Part shown: positions 35,701 through 45,011 of the stretch, piece by piece
How positions within the stretch are numbered: position 1 is the stretch's first letter
How the letters are laid out: every line of letters begins with the position of its first letter
DNA from: Paenibacillus sp. FSL K6-3182
Lineage (GTDB): Bacteria; Bacillota; Bacilli; Paenibacillales; Paenibacillaceae
Assembly (NCBI RefSeq): GCF_037976325.1
Contig: NZ_CP150265.1
Location: 944,001-1,008,000, forward strand
Reading direction: 5' to 3'
Length of the DNA stretch: 64,000 nucleotides
The notes under the pieces: generated by a model
Databases searched by the model: none
What the model saw: only the letters and a program-made list of their open reading frames with translations
What the model was told of the DNA's origin: nothing
Made by a program: the position numbers and the translations under genes

Positions 35701-37572
35701 TTGAGCGCTATATTTTTGAACCGTGCACCGCTTGCTTCGACCCCTTTTCAAGAGCTGCCGCTTGGTGCGATTAAGCCGGACGGCTGGCTTAGAGACCAGC
35801 TGGAGATTCAAAGCGAGGGAATGACAGGGCATCTAGATGAATTTTGGAGTTATGTCGGGCCAAATAGCGGTTGGCTCGGAGGAGACGGAGACAGCTGGGA
35901 GAGAGGACCCTACTACTTGGATGGTCTGCTTCCGCTTGCTTATCTCCTGGATGATGACAAGCTTAAGGCCAAAGTAAAGCCATGGATCGAATGGACGCTT
36001 GCAAGCGCACGCGAGGATGGACAATTCGGACCTGCCTCAAATGAAGATTGGTGGAGCCGAATGATTATGCTCAAGGTACTGATTCAGCACGCTGAGTATA
36101 CTGGTGATGAACGGGTAGAACCATTCTTGATGAACTATTTCAAATATCAGCTTGCGGAGCTGCCGAATCGTCCGTTGCAGGAATGGGCAAAGGCTAGAGG
36201 CGGCGAAAATCTCATCAGCATTTATTGGTTGTACAATCGCACCGGTGAGCCTTTCTTGCTTGAGCTCTCGCAATTAATTCAGGAGCAAACGCTGGACTGG
36301 ATAGGCATATATGAAGACTATCCTTATTGGTCCTTGCAGAAGGCATTTGATCACCGAGTTCATGTTGTTAACGTAGCGATGTCATTCAAGCAGCCAGCTC
36401 TCCGCTACATGCAGTCAAAAGATAATCGGCATATCGAAGCTGCATACAAAGGGATTTCAAGCGTGATGACTTACCATGGCCAAGTTAACGGCATGTTTTC
36501 TGGTGACGAATGGCTTGCAGGAACTCATCCCAGCCAAGGTACGGAGCTGTGCTCTGTGGTGGAATTTATGCATTCCTTAGAGCATTTGATTCGGATTACA
36601 GGCGATGGCTCCTTCGGTGATATTTTGGAGAAGGTTGCTTATAATGCACTGCCTGCCGCAATCAGCCCGGATTGGACCGTTCATCAATATGACCAGCAGG
36701 CTAACCAGATTATGTGTACGCATGCCAAACGCAATTGGACGGAAAACAACAATGAAGCCAATCTATTTGGCATTGAGCCGCATTTTGGCTGCTGCACCGC
36801 TAACATGCATCAAGGATGGCCGAAATACACGGCAAGATTATGGATGGCAACAGAGGATGGCGGTTTGGCTGCAATCGCGTATGCTCCTTGTACGATTACA
36901 GCTGCCATCGACGCAAGTACCGATGTTTCCATACGTGTAGCAACGGAATATCCATTTAGAGAAACGATAACGATGACAGTGCATGTAAATCAGCCAGCTG
37001 AATTCCCGATTAAATTACGAATACCGGAATGGTGCAGCGCGCCGATTCTGTTGATCAACGGACAACAGCAGTCTGCTATGATCGTCGAAAAAGGTTTTGC
37101 TACGCTGCGGCAGGTTTGGGACGATGGCGATGAGCTGACTCTTCGGCTTCCAATGGAGGCACGCACGATCAGCAGAGCTAACGGTGCGGCCGGCTTGCAG
37201 CGCGGAGCGCTTATGTTCGTTATCCCAATCAAGGAGCGCTGGCAGAAGCATCGCACGTACGAGCCTTATCATGACTGGGAGATTTACCCGGAGTCGCCAT
37301 GGAATTATGGAGTGAGTCTGAAGGGAAATGAACAGGGAAAACCTATTGTGGAAGCCGCAGCAATGGTAAGGCAGCCCTTCTCAGCTGAGAATGCACCGAT
37401 ACGTTTGCGAATGAACGGTCGCCGGATCCCGCAATGGACCATGGAGCTTAATTCGGCTGGCACTCCGCCAATAGGGCCTGTTGCTAGCAAGGAACCCGAG
37501 GAAGAAATTACGCTTATCCCGTACGGCTGCGCGCGGCTTCGGATCGCCGAGTTCCCAGTTATTCAATCTTAA
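35701..37572 (+). CDS. GH127-type beta-L-arabinofuranosidase-like enzyme
   Basis: The 623-residue protein has no signal peptide and matches the GH127 (formerly DUF1680) family. The (alpha/alpha)6 core contains GTELCSVVEFMHSLEHL (E282, C284) and HFGCCTANMHQGWPK (C364, C365), corresponding to the Glu and Cys residues of the zinc-cysteine active site. A beta-sandwich tail ends the chain. The start is probably TTG 35701, eight bases after GAGGAG. The open frame reaches back to a TTG at 35653 without a ribosome site. Activity on beta-L-arabinofuranosides is the family precedent; other sugars occur in relatives. Confidence 0.85.
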   Translation: MSAIFLNRAPLASTPFQELPLGAIKPDGWLRDQLEIQSEGMTGHLDEFWSYVGPNSGWLGGDGDSWERGPYYLDGLLPLAYLLDDDKLKAKVKPWIEWTLASAREDGQFGPASNEDWWSRMIMLKVLIQHAEYTGDERVEPFLMNYFKYQLAELPNRPLQEWAKARGGENLISIYWLYNRTGEPFLLELSQLIQEQTLDWIGIYEDYPYWSLQKAFDHRVHVVNVAMSFKQPALRYMQSKDNRHIEAAYKGISSVMTYHGQVNGMFSGDEWLAGTHPSQGTELCSVVEFMHSLEHLIRITGDGSFGDILEKVAYNALPAAISPDWTVHQYDQQANQIMCTHAKRNWTENNNEANLFGIEPHFGCCTANMHQGWPKYTARLWMATEDGGLAAIAYAPCTITAAIDASTDVSIRVATEYPFRETITMTVHVNQPAEFPIKLRIPEWCSAPILLINGQQQSAMIVEKGFATLRQVWDDGDELTLRLPMEARTISRANGAAGLQRGALMFVIPIKERWQKHRTYEPYHDWEIYPESPWNYGVSLKGNEQGKPIVEAAAMVRQPFSAENAPIRLRMNGRRIPQWTMELNSAGTPPIGPVASKEPEEEITLIPYGCARLRIAEFPVIQS

Positions 37573-37592
37573 AACGTTGTCAGTCTATTCGT

Positions 37593-38870
37593 TTAGTTGA
37601 AGTGACGCATCTCCTTCATATACATGTAGGAGAAGCAGCCAATAATGAGCATTGCTGCGCCGCTTATCGCTATGATGACGGCAGGTCCGTGTATATCAGA
37701 TAGGGTTGAGAATACGGCTAAGCCGACAGGCGGCGCAACGCTTGTTAGAGCACCGATGAGTCCAAATACCCTGCCTTGCATCGAAGGATCAATGGCTACC
37801 CGAAGTGCGATAAAGATGATCGTGGTACTGAAGGAGAAGAGGAAGCCAACGAGAAGGATAAGCGGCAATGCTGCAAATGTAGAGGACATTTGTGATATGG
37901 CGATGAACATAGGACCCATGAGGATCATGCTTCCAATGATCCATTTTCCTCTGCCTTTTAACCGTTTATCCAGCTTAATAATTAGAATGGAGCCTACGAC
38001 ATAACCGAGCGGGATGCACGCCTCCATAAGCCCGAATACAAATGGTTTGGCATGCCACACATTTACGGCCATGACTTGAATGAGCATGAAGGTGGACAGA
38101 AAGAAGAACATAACTACCGGTAATAAAATAACTGCTGCTCTGGCAAATGGATCCGTCCATACGTATCGGAAGCCTGCTTTGAGATCCTCTTTAAAGGTGG
38201 TTTGCGGCTTCTCCGTATCTCGAACCGCTGCATAGGGGAACTTGCCCGTGAAGAGCAGCAGCGCTGCTGAGAGCAGAAAGGTTACTGCATCGATAGCAAT
38301 TGCAAATGCCCCGCCAAATGCAGCAACAGCGATACCTCCGAGAGCAAATCCTGATATTCGGATGATGTTATCGGATATATTGATTACCCCAACGGCCTTG
38401 GTTATTTGTTCTTTATCAATAATTTCGACGAGCGAAGCCTGGAAGGCAGGCGTTCGAATGACCCCTGCAAATGCGACGATGGCAGTCAAAATAACGATAA
38501 AAATAAATGGTATATTAGGCAGGTAAACAAGTACAGCAATGGCGCCGACGAGCACAAAACGGACAATATCTGTCACCCACATTAACGTTCGACGATCGGT
38601 GCGATCCGCAATCGTACCTGCGAAGGAACCGAACAGCATACTGATTACGAGATGGGTAATGAGAACAACGGACATGAGCTTGGCGCTACCTGTCGTTTGC
38701 AGTACCCACAGATTTAGCGCAATGCTATGAAAGGTATTGCCTAGCAGCGATAAGCTGTAGCTGGAGAACACGGCGATGAAATTGCGGTTTTTCCACAGAG
38801 ATGAAGCAGAACCTTCTTGCGGTTGAAGATTTGGAGCGCCGCCATTTGATTCTTTTGCTAATCCGAGCAT
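37593..38870 (-). CDS. MFS transporter
   Basis: The 425-residue protein has about 12 hydrophobic helices and resembles MFS efflux proteins of the MFS_3/Bcr-like group, with FAGTIADRTDRRTLMWVTD (the loop 2-3 motif) early in the chain. The start ATG follows AGGAGG with good spacing. A LacI-type operator (CTTAATCGTTTAAG) lies about 70 bases upstream and matches one near the adjacent LacI gene, so the two are probably co-regulated. The substrate is unknown; a sugar or drug exporter is possible. Confidence 0.85.
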   Translation of the reverse strand: MLGLAKESNGGAPNLQPQEGSASSLWKNRNFIAVFSSYSLSLLGNTFHSIALNLWVLQTTGSAKLMSVVLITHLVISMLFGSFAGTIADRTDRRTLMWVTDIVRFVLVGAIAVLVYLPNIPFIFIVILTAIVAFAGVIRTPAFQASLVEIIDKEQITKAVGVINISDNIIRISGFALGGIAVAAFGGAFAIAIDAVTFLLSAALLLFTGKFPYAAVRDTEKPQTTFKEDLKAGFRYVWTDPFARAAVILLPVVMFFFLSTFMLIQVMAVNVWHAKPFVFGLMEACIPLGYVVGSILIIKLDKRLKGRGKWIIGSMILMGPMFIAISQMSSTFAALPLILLVGFLFSFSTTIIFIALRVAIDPSMQGRVFGLIGALTSVAPPVGLAVFSTLSDIHGPAVIIAISGAAMLIIGCFSYMYMKEMRHFN

Positions 38871-38941
38871 AATATAACCTCCTATAAGAATGATTGACTT
38901 GGTTAATAATTAACTGCAGTTATTAAGGATTAAGAGGACGG

Positions 38942-38955
38942 CTTAATCGTTTAAG
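38942..38955. promoter_or_regulatory. LacI-type operator upstream of MFS gene
   Basis: CTTAATCGTTTAAG has perfect CTTAA/TTAAG arms around TCGT. The same 14 bases lie in the longer palindrome at 40023-40042. Confidence 0.65.
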
Positions 38956-38963
38956 TTGTAATA

Positions 38964-38985
38964 GAAAAAGCAGAGATTACTCTGC
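38964..38985 (-). terminator. Terminator of the LacI-family gene
   Basis: On the minus strand GCAGAG-TAAT-CTCTGC is followed by TTTTTC. The MFS operator lies immediately beyond. Confidence 0.7.
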
Positions 38986-38991
38986 GGTTAC

Positions 38992-39915
38992 TTATTTATC
39001 AGCTTTTACTAGAACATATTTATTTACAGGGCCAGACTTCGGATCTTTCAGCAGCTGCATCATAAGATGGAAAGATTCTTCTGGCTTGTGATCGCCAAAC
39101 GATATCTTGGAAGCGGAAGCAGGGGCGATTTCCGCACAGCCTGCCGTACAAATGACGGTTAAGCTTGTTGGATGAACATATTTAGCTGCTGAGATGGCGA
39201 CAAATTCGTTTAGAATGATGCCGGTCCGATCCGAATTGTGTTCTAGGAATGCCTTTAAGTCACGCTCTTCGTCCACAACGTGGATTTGATCGCGTCCTAT
39301 TCCTGAAAGAGTACAAATATGGTTAACGAGATCTGCATTGTTGAAGCTGTCGATTATCAAAAAGCTCTCCTTAGGCTGTATGAGCGATGCGAATGCATGA
39401 GTGAAGGCATCGGCATAATCATAATTAACCTTATAAAATAAGGGATCTTCAATCATGCTGTCCACAACGATTAAAGGGACGCCAGTAGAGAAGTGGCTAG
39501 AAATCAGGTGGAAGTTTTCCTCCTTAACATCAACAACAAATACGCCGTCCAGCTTGCGTTCCGAGATAATATCGAGATTTGGGCTTGAGGCATCCAAGCT
39601 GAATAATACAACGTGGTAGCCGTGATCTGACAGCAGCCGCTCCAGTCGATTAATAAACTGAGAATAACGGAACTGCTTCCAGAAGCCTTCATTTTCCGCT
39701 CTGTTAATCAGAATGCCAATCAATCCAGACTTTTGCTTGACCAGCGATCTGGCAGCAAGGTTGGGTACATAATTCAATTGCTTGGCGGCATCGAGAACAC
39801 GGCATTTTGTTTCTTCGGGTATCGTCTGATTGGAGACATTGTTGAGTACATAACTGACAGTGGCTACAGAAACTTGAGCAGCCTTTGCAATGTCCTTAAG
39901 CGTAGCTTTTTTAAT
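38992..39915 (-). CDS. LacI-family regulator, apparent ATT start
   Basis: The open frame runs through the helix-turn-helix (KKATLKDIAKAAQVSVATVS, residues 2-21) and sugar-binding domain to 38992, 307 residues in all. No ATG, GTG or TTG precedes the helix-turn-helix in frame; a TGA lies just upstream. An ATT at 39915-39913 occupies the exact place of the LacI-family initiator Met, ten bases after AAGGAG. ATT is a rare but known initiation codon. A one-base error in ATG is the other simple explanation. A TTG start at 39777 would remove the DNA-binding domain and is rejected. Matching operators at 40023 and 38942 indicate control of itself and the MFS gene. Confidence 0.75.
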   Translation of the reverse strand: MKKATLKDIAKAAQVSVATVSYVLNNVSNQTIPEETKCRVLDAAKQLNYVPNLAARSLVKQKSGLIGILINRAENEGFWKQFRYSQFINRLERLLSDHGYHVVLFSLDASSPNLDIISERKLDGVFVVDVKEENFHLISSHFSTGVPLIVVDSMIEDPLFYKVNYDYADAFTHAFASLIQPKESFLIIDSFNNADLVNHICTLSGIGRDQIHVVDEERDLKAFLEHNSDRTGIILNEFVAISAAKYVHPTSLTVICTAGCAEIAPASASKISFGDHKPEESFHLMMQLLKDPKSGPVNKYVLVKADK

Positions 39916-40022
39916 GGGGATACAACTCCTTCAACCTTAATACGATTGGAATCGTGAGAGCTTGCTAAAGCTTGATAATGACTGTTGGATTAATATATCG
40001 GAAATGGCATGTTTAAAAGCAG

Positions 40023-40042
40023 TTACTTAATCGTTTAAGTAA
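40023..40042. promoter_or_regulatory. Palindromic operator upstream of LacI-family gene
   Basis: TTACTTAATCGTTTAAGTAA has perfect eight-base arms around TCGT and lies 108 bases upstream of the LacI-type gene start. Confidence 0.7.
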
Positions 40043-40128
40043 TTATTGCATGAATGTCAATTAGATGTCTAGACTCAATTTATTAAAGATTTCCTCAAAC
40101 GCTACTGAGGGTAACGAGTGGTAGTAAT

Positions 40129-41660
40129 AGCTGTAAGCAAGTATACGTGCTTATTGAGTGAATTCGGCGTATGCGAAAGGTAGAAAAGAGGCTGTAAGCA
40201 CGTATGTGTTCTTACAGCCGAGAAGTAGCTATGGTTACTGGTCTGTAAGCACACATAGGTGCTTATTGAGTGAATTCGGCGTATGCGGAAGGTAGAAAAG
40301 AGGCTGTAAGCACGTATGTGTTCTTACAGCGAGAAGTAGCTATGGTTACTGGTCTGTAAGCACACATAGGTGCTTATTGAGTGAATTCGGCGTATGCGGA
40401 AGGTAGAAAAGAGGCTGTAAGCACGTATGTGTTCTTACAGCGAGAAAGTAGCTGTGGTTACTGGTCTGTAAGCACAAATAGGTGCTTATTGAGTGAATTC
40501 GGCGCATGCGGCGGGTAGAAAAGAGGCTGTAAGCACGTATGAGTTCTTACAGCCGAGAAGTAGCTATGGTTACTGGTCTGTAAGCACACATAGGTGCTTA
40601 TTGAGTGAATTCGGCGTATGCGGAAGGTAGAAAAGAGGCTGTAAGCACGTATGAGTTCTTACAGCCGAGAAGTAACTATGGTTACTGGTCTGTAAGCACG
40701 CATAGGTGCTTATTGAGTGAATTCGGCGTATGCGTAAGGTAGAAAAGAGGCTGTAAGCACGTATGTGTTCTTACAGCGAGAAACTAGCTATGGTTACTGA
40801 TCTGTAAGCACACATAGGTGCTTATTGAGTAATTTCGGCGTATGCGGAAGGTTGAAAAAGAGGCTGTAAGCACGTATGTGTTCTTACAGCGAGAAACTAG
40901 CTATGGTTACTGGTCTGTAAGCACACATAGGTGCTTATTGAGCGAATTCGGCGCATGCGGCGGGTAGAAAATAGGCTGTAAGCACGTATGTGTTCTTACA
41001 GCCGAGAAGTAGCTATGGTTACTGGTCTGTAAGCACACATAGGTGCTTATTGAGTGAATTCGGCGTATGCGGAAGGTTGAAAAAGAGGCTGTAAGCACGT
41101 ATGTGTTCTTACAGCGAGAAACTAGCTATGGTTACTGATCTGTAAGCTCACATAGGTGCTTATTGAGTAATTTCGGCGTATGCGGAAGGTTGAAAAAGAG
41201 GCTGTAAGCACGTATGTGTTCTTACAGCGAGAAACTAGCTATTGTTACTGGTCTGTAAGCACACATAGGTGCTTATTGAGCGAATTCGGCGCATGCGGCG
41301 GGTAGAAAAGAGGCTGTAAGCACGTATGTGTTCTTACAGCGAGAAACTAGCTATTGTTACTGGTCTGTAAGCACACATAGGTGCTTATTGAGTGAATTCG
41401 GCGTATGCGGCGGGTAGAAAAGAGGCTGTAAGCACGTATGTGTTCTTACAGCGAGAAAGTAGCTGTGGTTACTGGTCTGTAAGCACACATAGGTGCTTAT
41501 TGAGCGAATTCGGCGTATGCGGCGGGTAGGAAGGAGGTTGTAAGCGCGTATGTGTTCTTACAGCGAGAAGTAGCTATGGTTACTGGTCTGTAAGCACACA
41601 TAGGTGCTTATTGAGCGAATTCGGCGCATGCGGAAGGTTGAAAAAGAGGCTGTAAGCACG
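40129..41660. repeat. Tandem array of about 13.7 copies of a 112-bp hairpin repeat
   Basis: The word GCTGTAAGCACG recurs at 40191, 40303, 40414, 40526, 40638, 40750, 40863, 40975, 41088, 41201, 41313, 41425, (variant 41537) and 41649, a period of 111-113 bases. Each unit holds two hairpins: CTGTAAG with CTTACAG, and TAAGCAC with GTGCTTA. A GAATTCGGCG(T/C)ATGCGG segment lies between units. Units differ by a few substitutions and one-base indels; GAAGGT/GCGGGT and TGAATTC/CGAATTC variants alternate in mosaic fashion. The period is not a multiple of three and no ORF is preserved, so it is non-coding. The rest of the 39916-41725 gap holds an operator and a terminator. Confidence 0.95.
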
Positions 41661-41674
41661 GTGTGAATCAACCC

Positions 41675-41705
41675 AAAAAAGGGGCAGTCCGCGATTGGAC
41701 TGCCC
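41675..41705 (-). terminator. Terminator of the neopullulanase-type gene
   Basis: On the minus strand GGGCAGTCC pairs with GGACTGCCC around AATCGC, followed by CTTTTTTGGG. It lies between the gene end and the repeat array. Confidence 0.85.
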
Positions 41706-41725
41706 TAAGCAAATAAGGTTATTGG

Positions 41726-43678
41726 TTACTCGGCAGACTGCTCCAAAATCACATAGCCGTAAGCCGGCAATGTGAATTGAAGTTTACCGTCGTTGCTGCT
41801 TGCAACGGAAGAGCTTACTGCATATTTGCTAGTGTTTGATAACAATACAGACCATGTCGATGAGCCGTTATCGGTGATGACAGCTGTTGCAATCGATCTT
41901 GCATCGGCCTTAGCATTTTCGATCGAGGCAGCCACTGGGGATGCAGAAGTCTCGCTTCCAGCAGTTGCAGCTGCAGCTGCTGGTTTCGCAAAGCCTCTAA
42001 AATCAACAGGATGAGGAGCAGCGTTGCAATCAGTCGGCTGAGCTTCAATTTCGAAGCTCAGATCAGCCGCTTCGCCACGAGCATTCATCGCGATAAGAAG
42101 CCGTTGGCTTCCTTCACGACGCTCATAGACCAAGGTACCATCTGCTGCGCCAACGTGCACGAAGCGAATATCAGCGCTGCGAAGCGCGCTGTATTTGTGG
42201 CGCAGTCCGATTGCGTCGGTATAGAACGTGAGCAATTCACGGTTTTGCTCCTCTGGGTCCCACACCATACATTTGCGGCAGCCTGGATCGCCAGCGCCAT
42301 TGATGCCTACCTCATCGCCATAATAAATACATGGGGTTCCAGGGAAGGTCAGCTGGAAGAGCGAAGAGAGCTTCATCGCATCCGTATTATCCTCGCAGAT
42401 CGTAAGCAGACGAGGCGTATCATGGCTATCGAGCAGGTTGAAAGCCGATTCTGTTACTTGCTGTGGATACGCTGCAAGCTGCGCTCCAATCGCATTAGCG
42501 AAGTCAGAGGCATCAATCGTTTGATAAGCAAAGAAATCGAGAACCGCATTTGTGAAAGGGTAGTTCATAACCGCATCGAATTGATCACCCTGCAGCCACA
42601 TCATCGAATCATGCCAAATCTCGCCCAAAATATAAGCGTCTTTATTCACTGCTTTTACCGTCTGACGGAACTCACGCCAAAACTGATGATCAACCTCATT
42701 GGCAACGTCCAGTCTCCAGCCGTCGATTCCAATCTCCTCGATCCAGTAGCGAGCTACCTCGAACAAATATTGCTTCACCTCAGGATGCTCGGTGTTCAGC
42801 TTCGGCATAAGCGGCTCAAATGCGAAGGTCTCGTACGTCGGAACGCCGTCCACCACTTGCAGCGGCCATTCCCGAACATAGAACCAATCCGCATATTTTG
42901 ACTGCTGTCCGTTCTTCTGAGCATCGACAAATGGAGGGAAGGTTTTGCCTGAGTGATTGAATACCGCATCAAGCAAGACACGAATGCCGCGTGCGTGACA
43001 AGCATCAACCAATTCCTTCAACTTCTCATTTGTGCCAAAATGCGGATCAACCTTCATGTAGTCTTGTGTATCATACTTGTGATTGGTCGTTGCTTCGAAC
43101 AGCGGAGTGAAATATACCGCATTAATGCCAAGTGCTGAAATATGATCCAAGTGATCAATTACACCCTGGAGGTCACCGCCAAAAAAGTTTTTTGGCGTAG
43201 GCTCGCCGCCCCAAGGCAGCACATTTTCAGGATTGATCGAAGGATCGCCATTCGCGAAGCGTTCAGGGAATATTTGATAAAAGACAGCATCCTTCACCCA
43301 AGCTGGCGGCTCAAATACATCGATTGGATTAATATATGGGAAATCAAAAAAAGAATTTGAGTTGTCAGGAAGTGTAAGCTCGATACCTTTATCCGAGAAA
43401 ATAATCGCCTCATCTCCACTTATTAAGCGGAACGCATAACGCAGCCTCCGAAAAGGAGGAATAACGGAAGTTTCCCAATAATCGAATCGTGCATCCGAAG
43501 TGAAAATATGCATAGGGACCGTTGTAATCGTTTGATCCCACGCGTACTTGTCGCCAACGATTGCTTCAACTACAGCAACATCGTCTTTTTTGGTACGCAA
43601 GCGGAGGTGCAGTGTCTTTCCGTCGTAGGCGTAAGCCCAGTTTTGCTTCGGTCTGTGATAAACAGCTTCTAATAACAT
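41726..43678 (-). CDS. Neopullulanase/cyclomaltodextrinase-type GH13 enzyme
   Basis: The 650-residue cytoplasmic enzyme has the N-terminal domain (1-120) of the CDase/neopullulanase/maltogenic amylase group. The barrel follows, with [34 protein letters not shown] (nucleophile D324), ILGEIWHD (acid E353) and LLDSHDTPR (D420). It degrades cyclodextrins and imported branched maltodextrins. The C-domain carries an extra Ala/Ser-rich stretch of about 45 residues ([20 protein letters not shown] onward), making it longer than the usual 580-590 residues. ATG 43678 follows GAAGGAG. The ORF extension to 43738 runs into a terminator and is rejected. It suits products of the CGTase-like enzyme at 3894. 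Confidence 0.9.
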   Translation of the reverse strand: MLLEAVYHRPKQNWAYAYDGKTLHLRLRTKKDDVAVVEAIVGDKYAWDQTITTVPMHIFTSDARFDYWETSVIPPFRRLRYAFRLISGDEAIIFSDKGIELTLPDNSNSFFDFPYINPIDVFEPPAWVKDAVFYQIFPERFANGDPSINPENVLPWGGEPTPKNFFGGDLQGVIDHLDHISALGINAVYFTPLFEATTNHKYDTQDYMKVDPHFGTNEKLKELVDACHARGIRVLLDAVFNHSGKTFPPFVDAQKNGQQSKYADWFYVREWPLQVVDGVPTYETFAFEPLMPKLNTEHPEVKQYLFEVARYWIEEIGIDGWRLDVANEVDHQFWREFRQTVKAVNKDAYILGEIWHDSMMWLQGDQFDAVMNYPFTNAVLDFFAYQTIDASDFANAIGAQLAAYPQQVTESAFNLLDSHDTPRLLTICEDNTDAMKLSSLFQLTFPGTPCIYYGDEVGINGAGDPGCRKCMVWDPEEQNRELLTFYTDAIGLRHKYSALRSADIRFVHVGAADGTLVYERREGSQRLLIAMNARGEAADLSFEIEAQPTDCNAAPHPVDFRGFAKPAAAAATAGSETSASPVAASIENAKADARSIATAVITDNGSSTWSVLLSNTSKYAVSSSVASSNDGKLQFTLPAYGYVILEQSAE

Positions 43679-43723
43679 AATTATCGCTCCTTCATGGAAG
43701 ATGTGAGAAAAGATATGGAAACA

Positions 43724-43773
43724 CGAAAAAAGGCACAACCTCTCTGCTCATAATAAGCCGAGGTTGTACCTTC
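43724..43773 (-). terminator. Terminator downstream of trxB
   Basis: On the minus strand AAGGTACAACCTC pairs with GAGGTTGTGCCTT and runs into TTTTTTCG. It lies between trxB and the neopullulanase gene; if a promoter lies in 43774-43914 it could also act as an attenuator. Confidence 0.75.
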
Positions 43774-43914
43774 TCCCATAACACGTTCAGGCGCCGCTCA
43801 CGCGAAGCATATTGCGAACAAATGGTTGCGGTAGCATTGCCTTTCTATTGTAAATCTCAACACTTTTATTATACATAATTTGCACGTATTGTACTAGTCT
43901 AGTTTTGAAAAAAA

Positions 43915-44859
43915 TTATGCATTAACCGCTTCATGCGCTAGCGATTCCAAGTAGCGCTCGCAATCCAGAGCAGCCATACAGCCGCTTCCAGCAGCGGTAA
44001 TCGCTTGGCGGTAATTACGGTCTTGAACATCGCCGCAAGCGTATACGCCTGGGATGTTCGTCTCGGAAGTGCCCGGCTTCACAATAATGTAGCCTTGCTC
44101 ATCGGTGTCGATTTGACCGCCAAGGAAGCCAGTATTAGGCGTGTGGCCGATCGTAATAAATACGCCGTCTGTTTCAAGCAATTCTTCCTCGCCCGTTTCA
44201 TTATTGCGCACCTTCAACCCTTGCAAGCCCATGCCTGTTGCAGCAACTTCAAGCGGTGTACGGTTTAGGCTCCATACGATTTTGTCATTCGCACGAGCGC
44301 GATCCTGCATAATTTTTGATGCGCGCAGCTCATTGCGACGGTTAACTACTCTTACTTCGGAAGCGAAGCGAGTAAGGAACACGGCTTCTTCCATTGCGGA
44401 GTCGCCGCCGCCTACTACAATAATTTTTTTGCCGCGGAAGAAGAAGCCATCACAAGTTGCACATGTGCTTACGCCGCGACCGATATTTTCTTGCTCACCC
44501 GGAATGCCGAGGTATTTGGCTGAAGCGCCTGTAGAGATAATGATGGATTCGGCTTGCAACTCGCCAATGCCTTCCACGTCAAGCGTGTAGGGACGTTTGC
44601 TGAAGTCGACGCTTTTTACAGAGCCTGTTTTGAATTTTGCACCAAAACGCTGTGCTTGCTTACGCATGTTGGACATTAGCTCGCTGCCCAAAATACCATC
44701 AGGGAAACCTGGGAAGTTTTCTACTTCTGTTGTTGTTGTAAGCTGGCCGCCTGGCTGCCACCCTTCAATAACGAGCGGCTCCATGTTCGCGCGAGCCAAA
44801 TAAATGGCAGCCGTCAATCCGGCAGGTCCTGTACCAATAATAATTGTTTTATGCATCAT
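43915..44859 (-). CDS. trxB: Thioredoxin reductase
   Basis: The 314-residue flavoprotein has the N-terminal FAD motif GTGPAGLTAAIYLARA, the redox centre CATC (C133, C136), the NADPH motif GGGDSAMEEAVFLT and the C-terminal GVYACGDVQDRNYRQAITAAGSGCMAA. It reduces thioredoxin with NADPH in the cytoplasm. Length and motifs are canonical. The start follows GGAGG by six (first ATG) or nine bases (second ATG). Confidence 0.97.
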   Translation of the reverse strand: MMHKTIIIGTGPAGLTAAIYLARANMEPLVIEGWQPGGQLTTTTEVENFPGFPDGILGSELMSNMRKQAQRFGAKFKTGSVKSVDFSKRPYTLDVEGIGELQAESIIISTGASAKYLGIPGEQENIGRGVSTCATCDGFFFRGKKIIVVGGGDSAMEEAVFLTRFASEVRVVNRRNELRASKIMQDRARANDKIVWSLNRTPLEVAATGMGLQGLKVRNNETGEEELLETDGVFITIGHTPNTGFLGGQIDTDEQGYIIVKPGTSETNIPGVYACGDVQDRNYRQAITAAGSGCMAALDCERYLESLAHEAVNA

Positions 44860-44938
44860 CTATATCCTCCATTCAAAATTCCGTTGAATAATAAATCCTA
44901 CTTTAAAATTATTATAATGTAGCTTTAAAGTCAATATC

Positions 44939-44966
44939 GTTCATGTAACGTTCATGTTGGTCATGT
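44939..44966. promoter_or_regulatory. Direct repeats, possible response-regulator binding site
   Basis: GTTCATG occurs at 44939 and 44950 (11-base period) and GTCATG at 44960. OmpR-type regulators typically bind such direct repeats spaced about one helical turn. It lies 46 bases upstream of the response-regulator gene. Confidence 0.4.
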
Positions 44967-45011
44967 ATGCTGAAATCATAACGACATAAGTCTAATTGGA
45001 GGAAGAACAAA

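Noticed and set aside
39777..39915. TTG 39777 as the LacI regulator start
   Set aside because: It would remove the helix-turn-helix, which is intact and in frame upstream.
40129..41660. CRISPR array
   Set aside because: Units repeat along their whole 112-bp length with no unique spacers, and no cas genes are present.
42011..42901. 296-codon ORF antisense to the neopullulanase gene
   Set aside because: No ribosome site or recognisable domain. The opposite strand encodes a complete conserved enzyme.
43679..43738. N-terminal extension of the neopullulanase gene
   Set aside because: It runs through the trxB terminator and lacks a ribosome site; ATG 43678 has AAGGAG.
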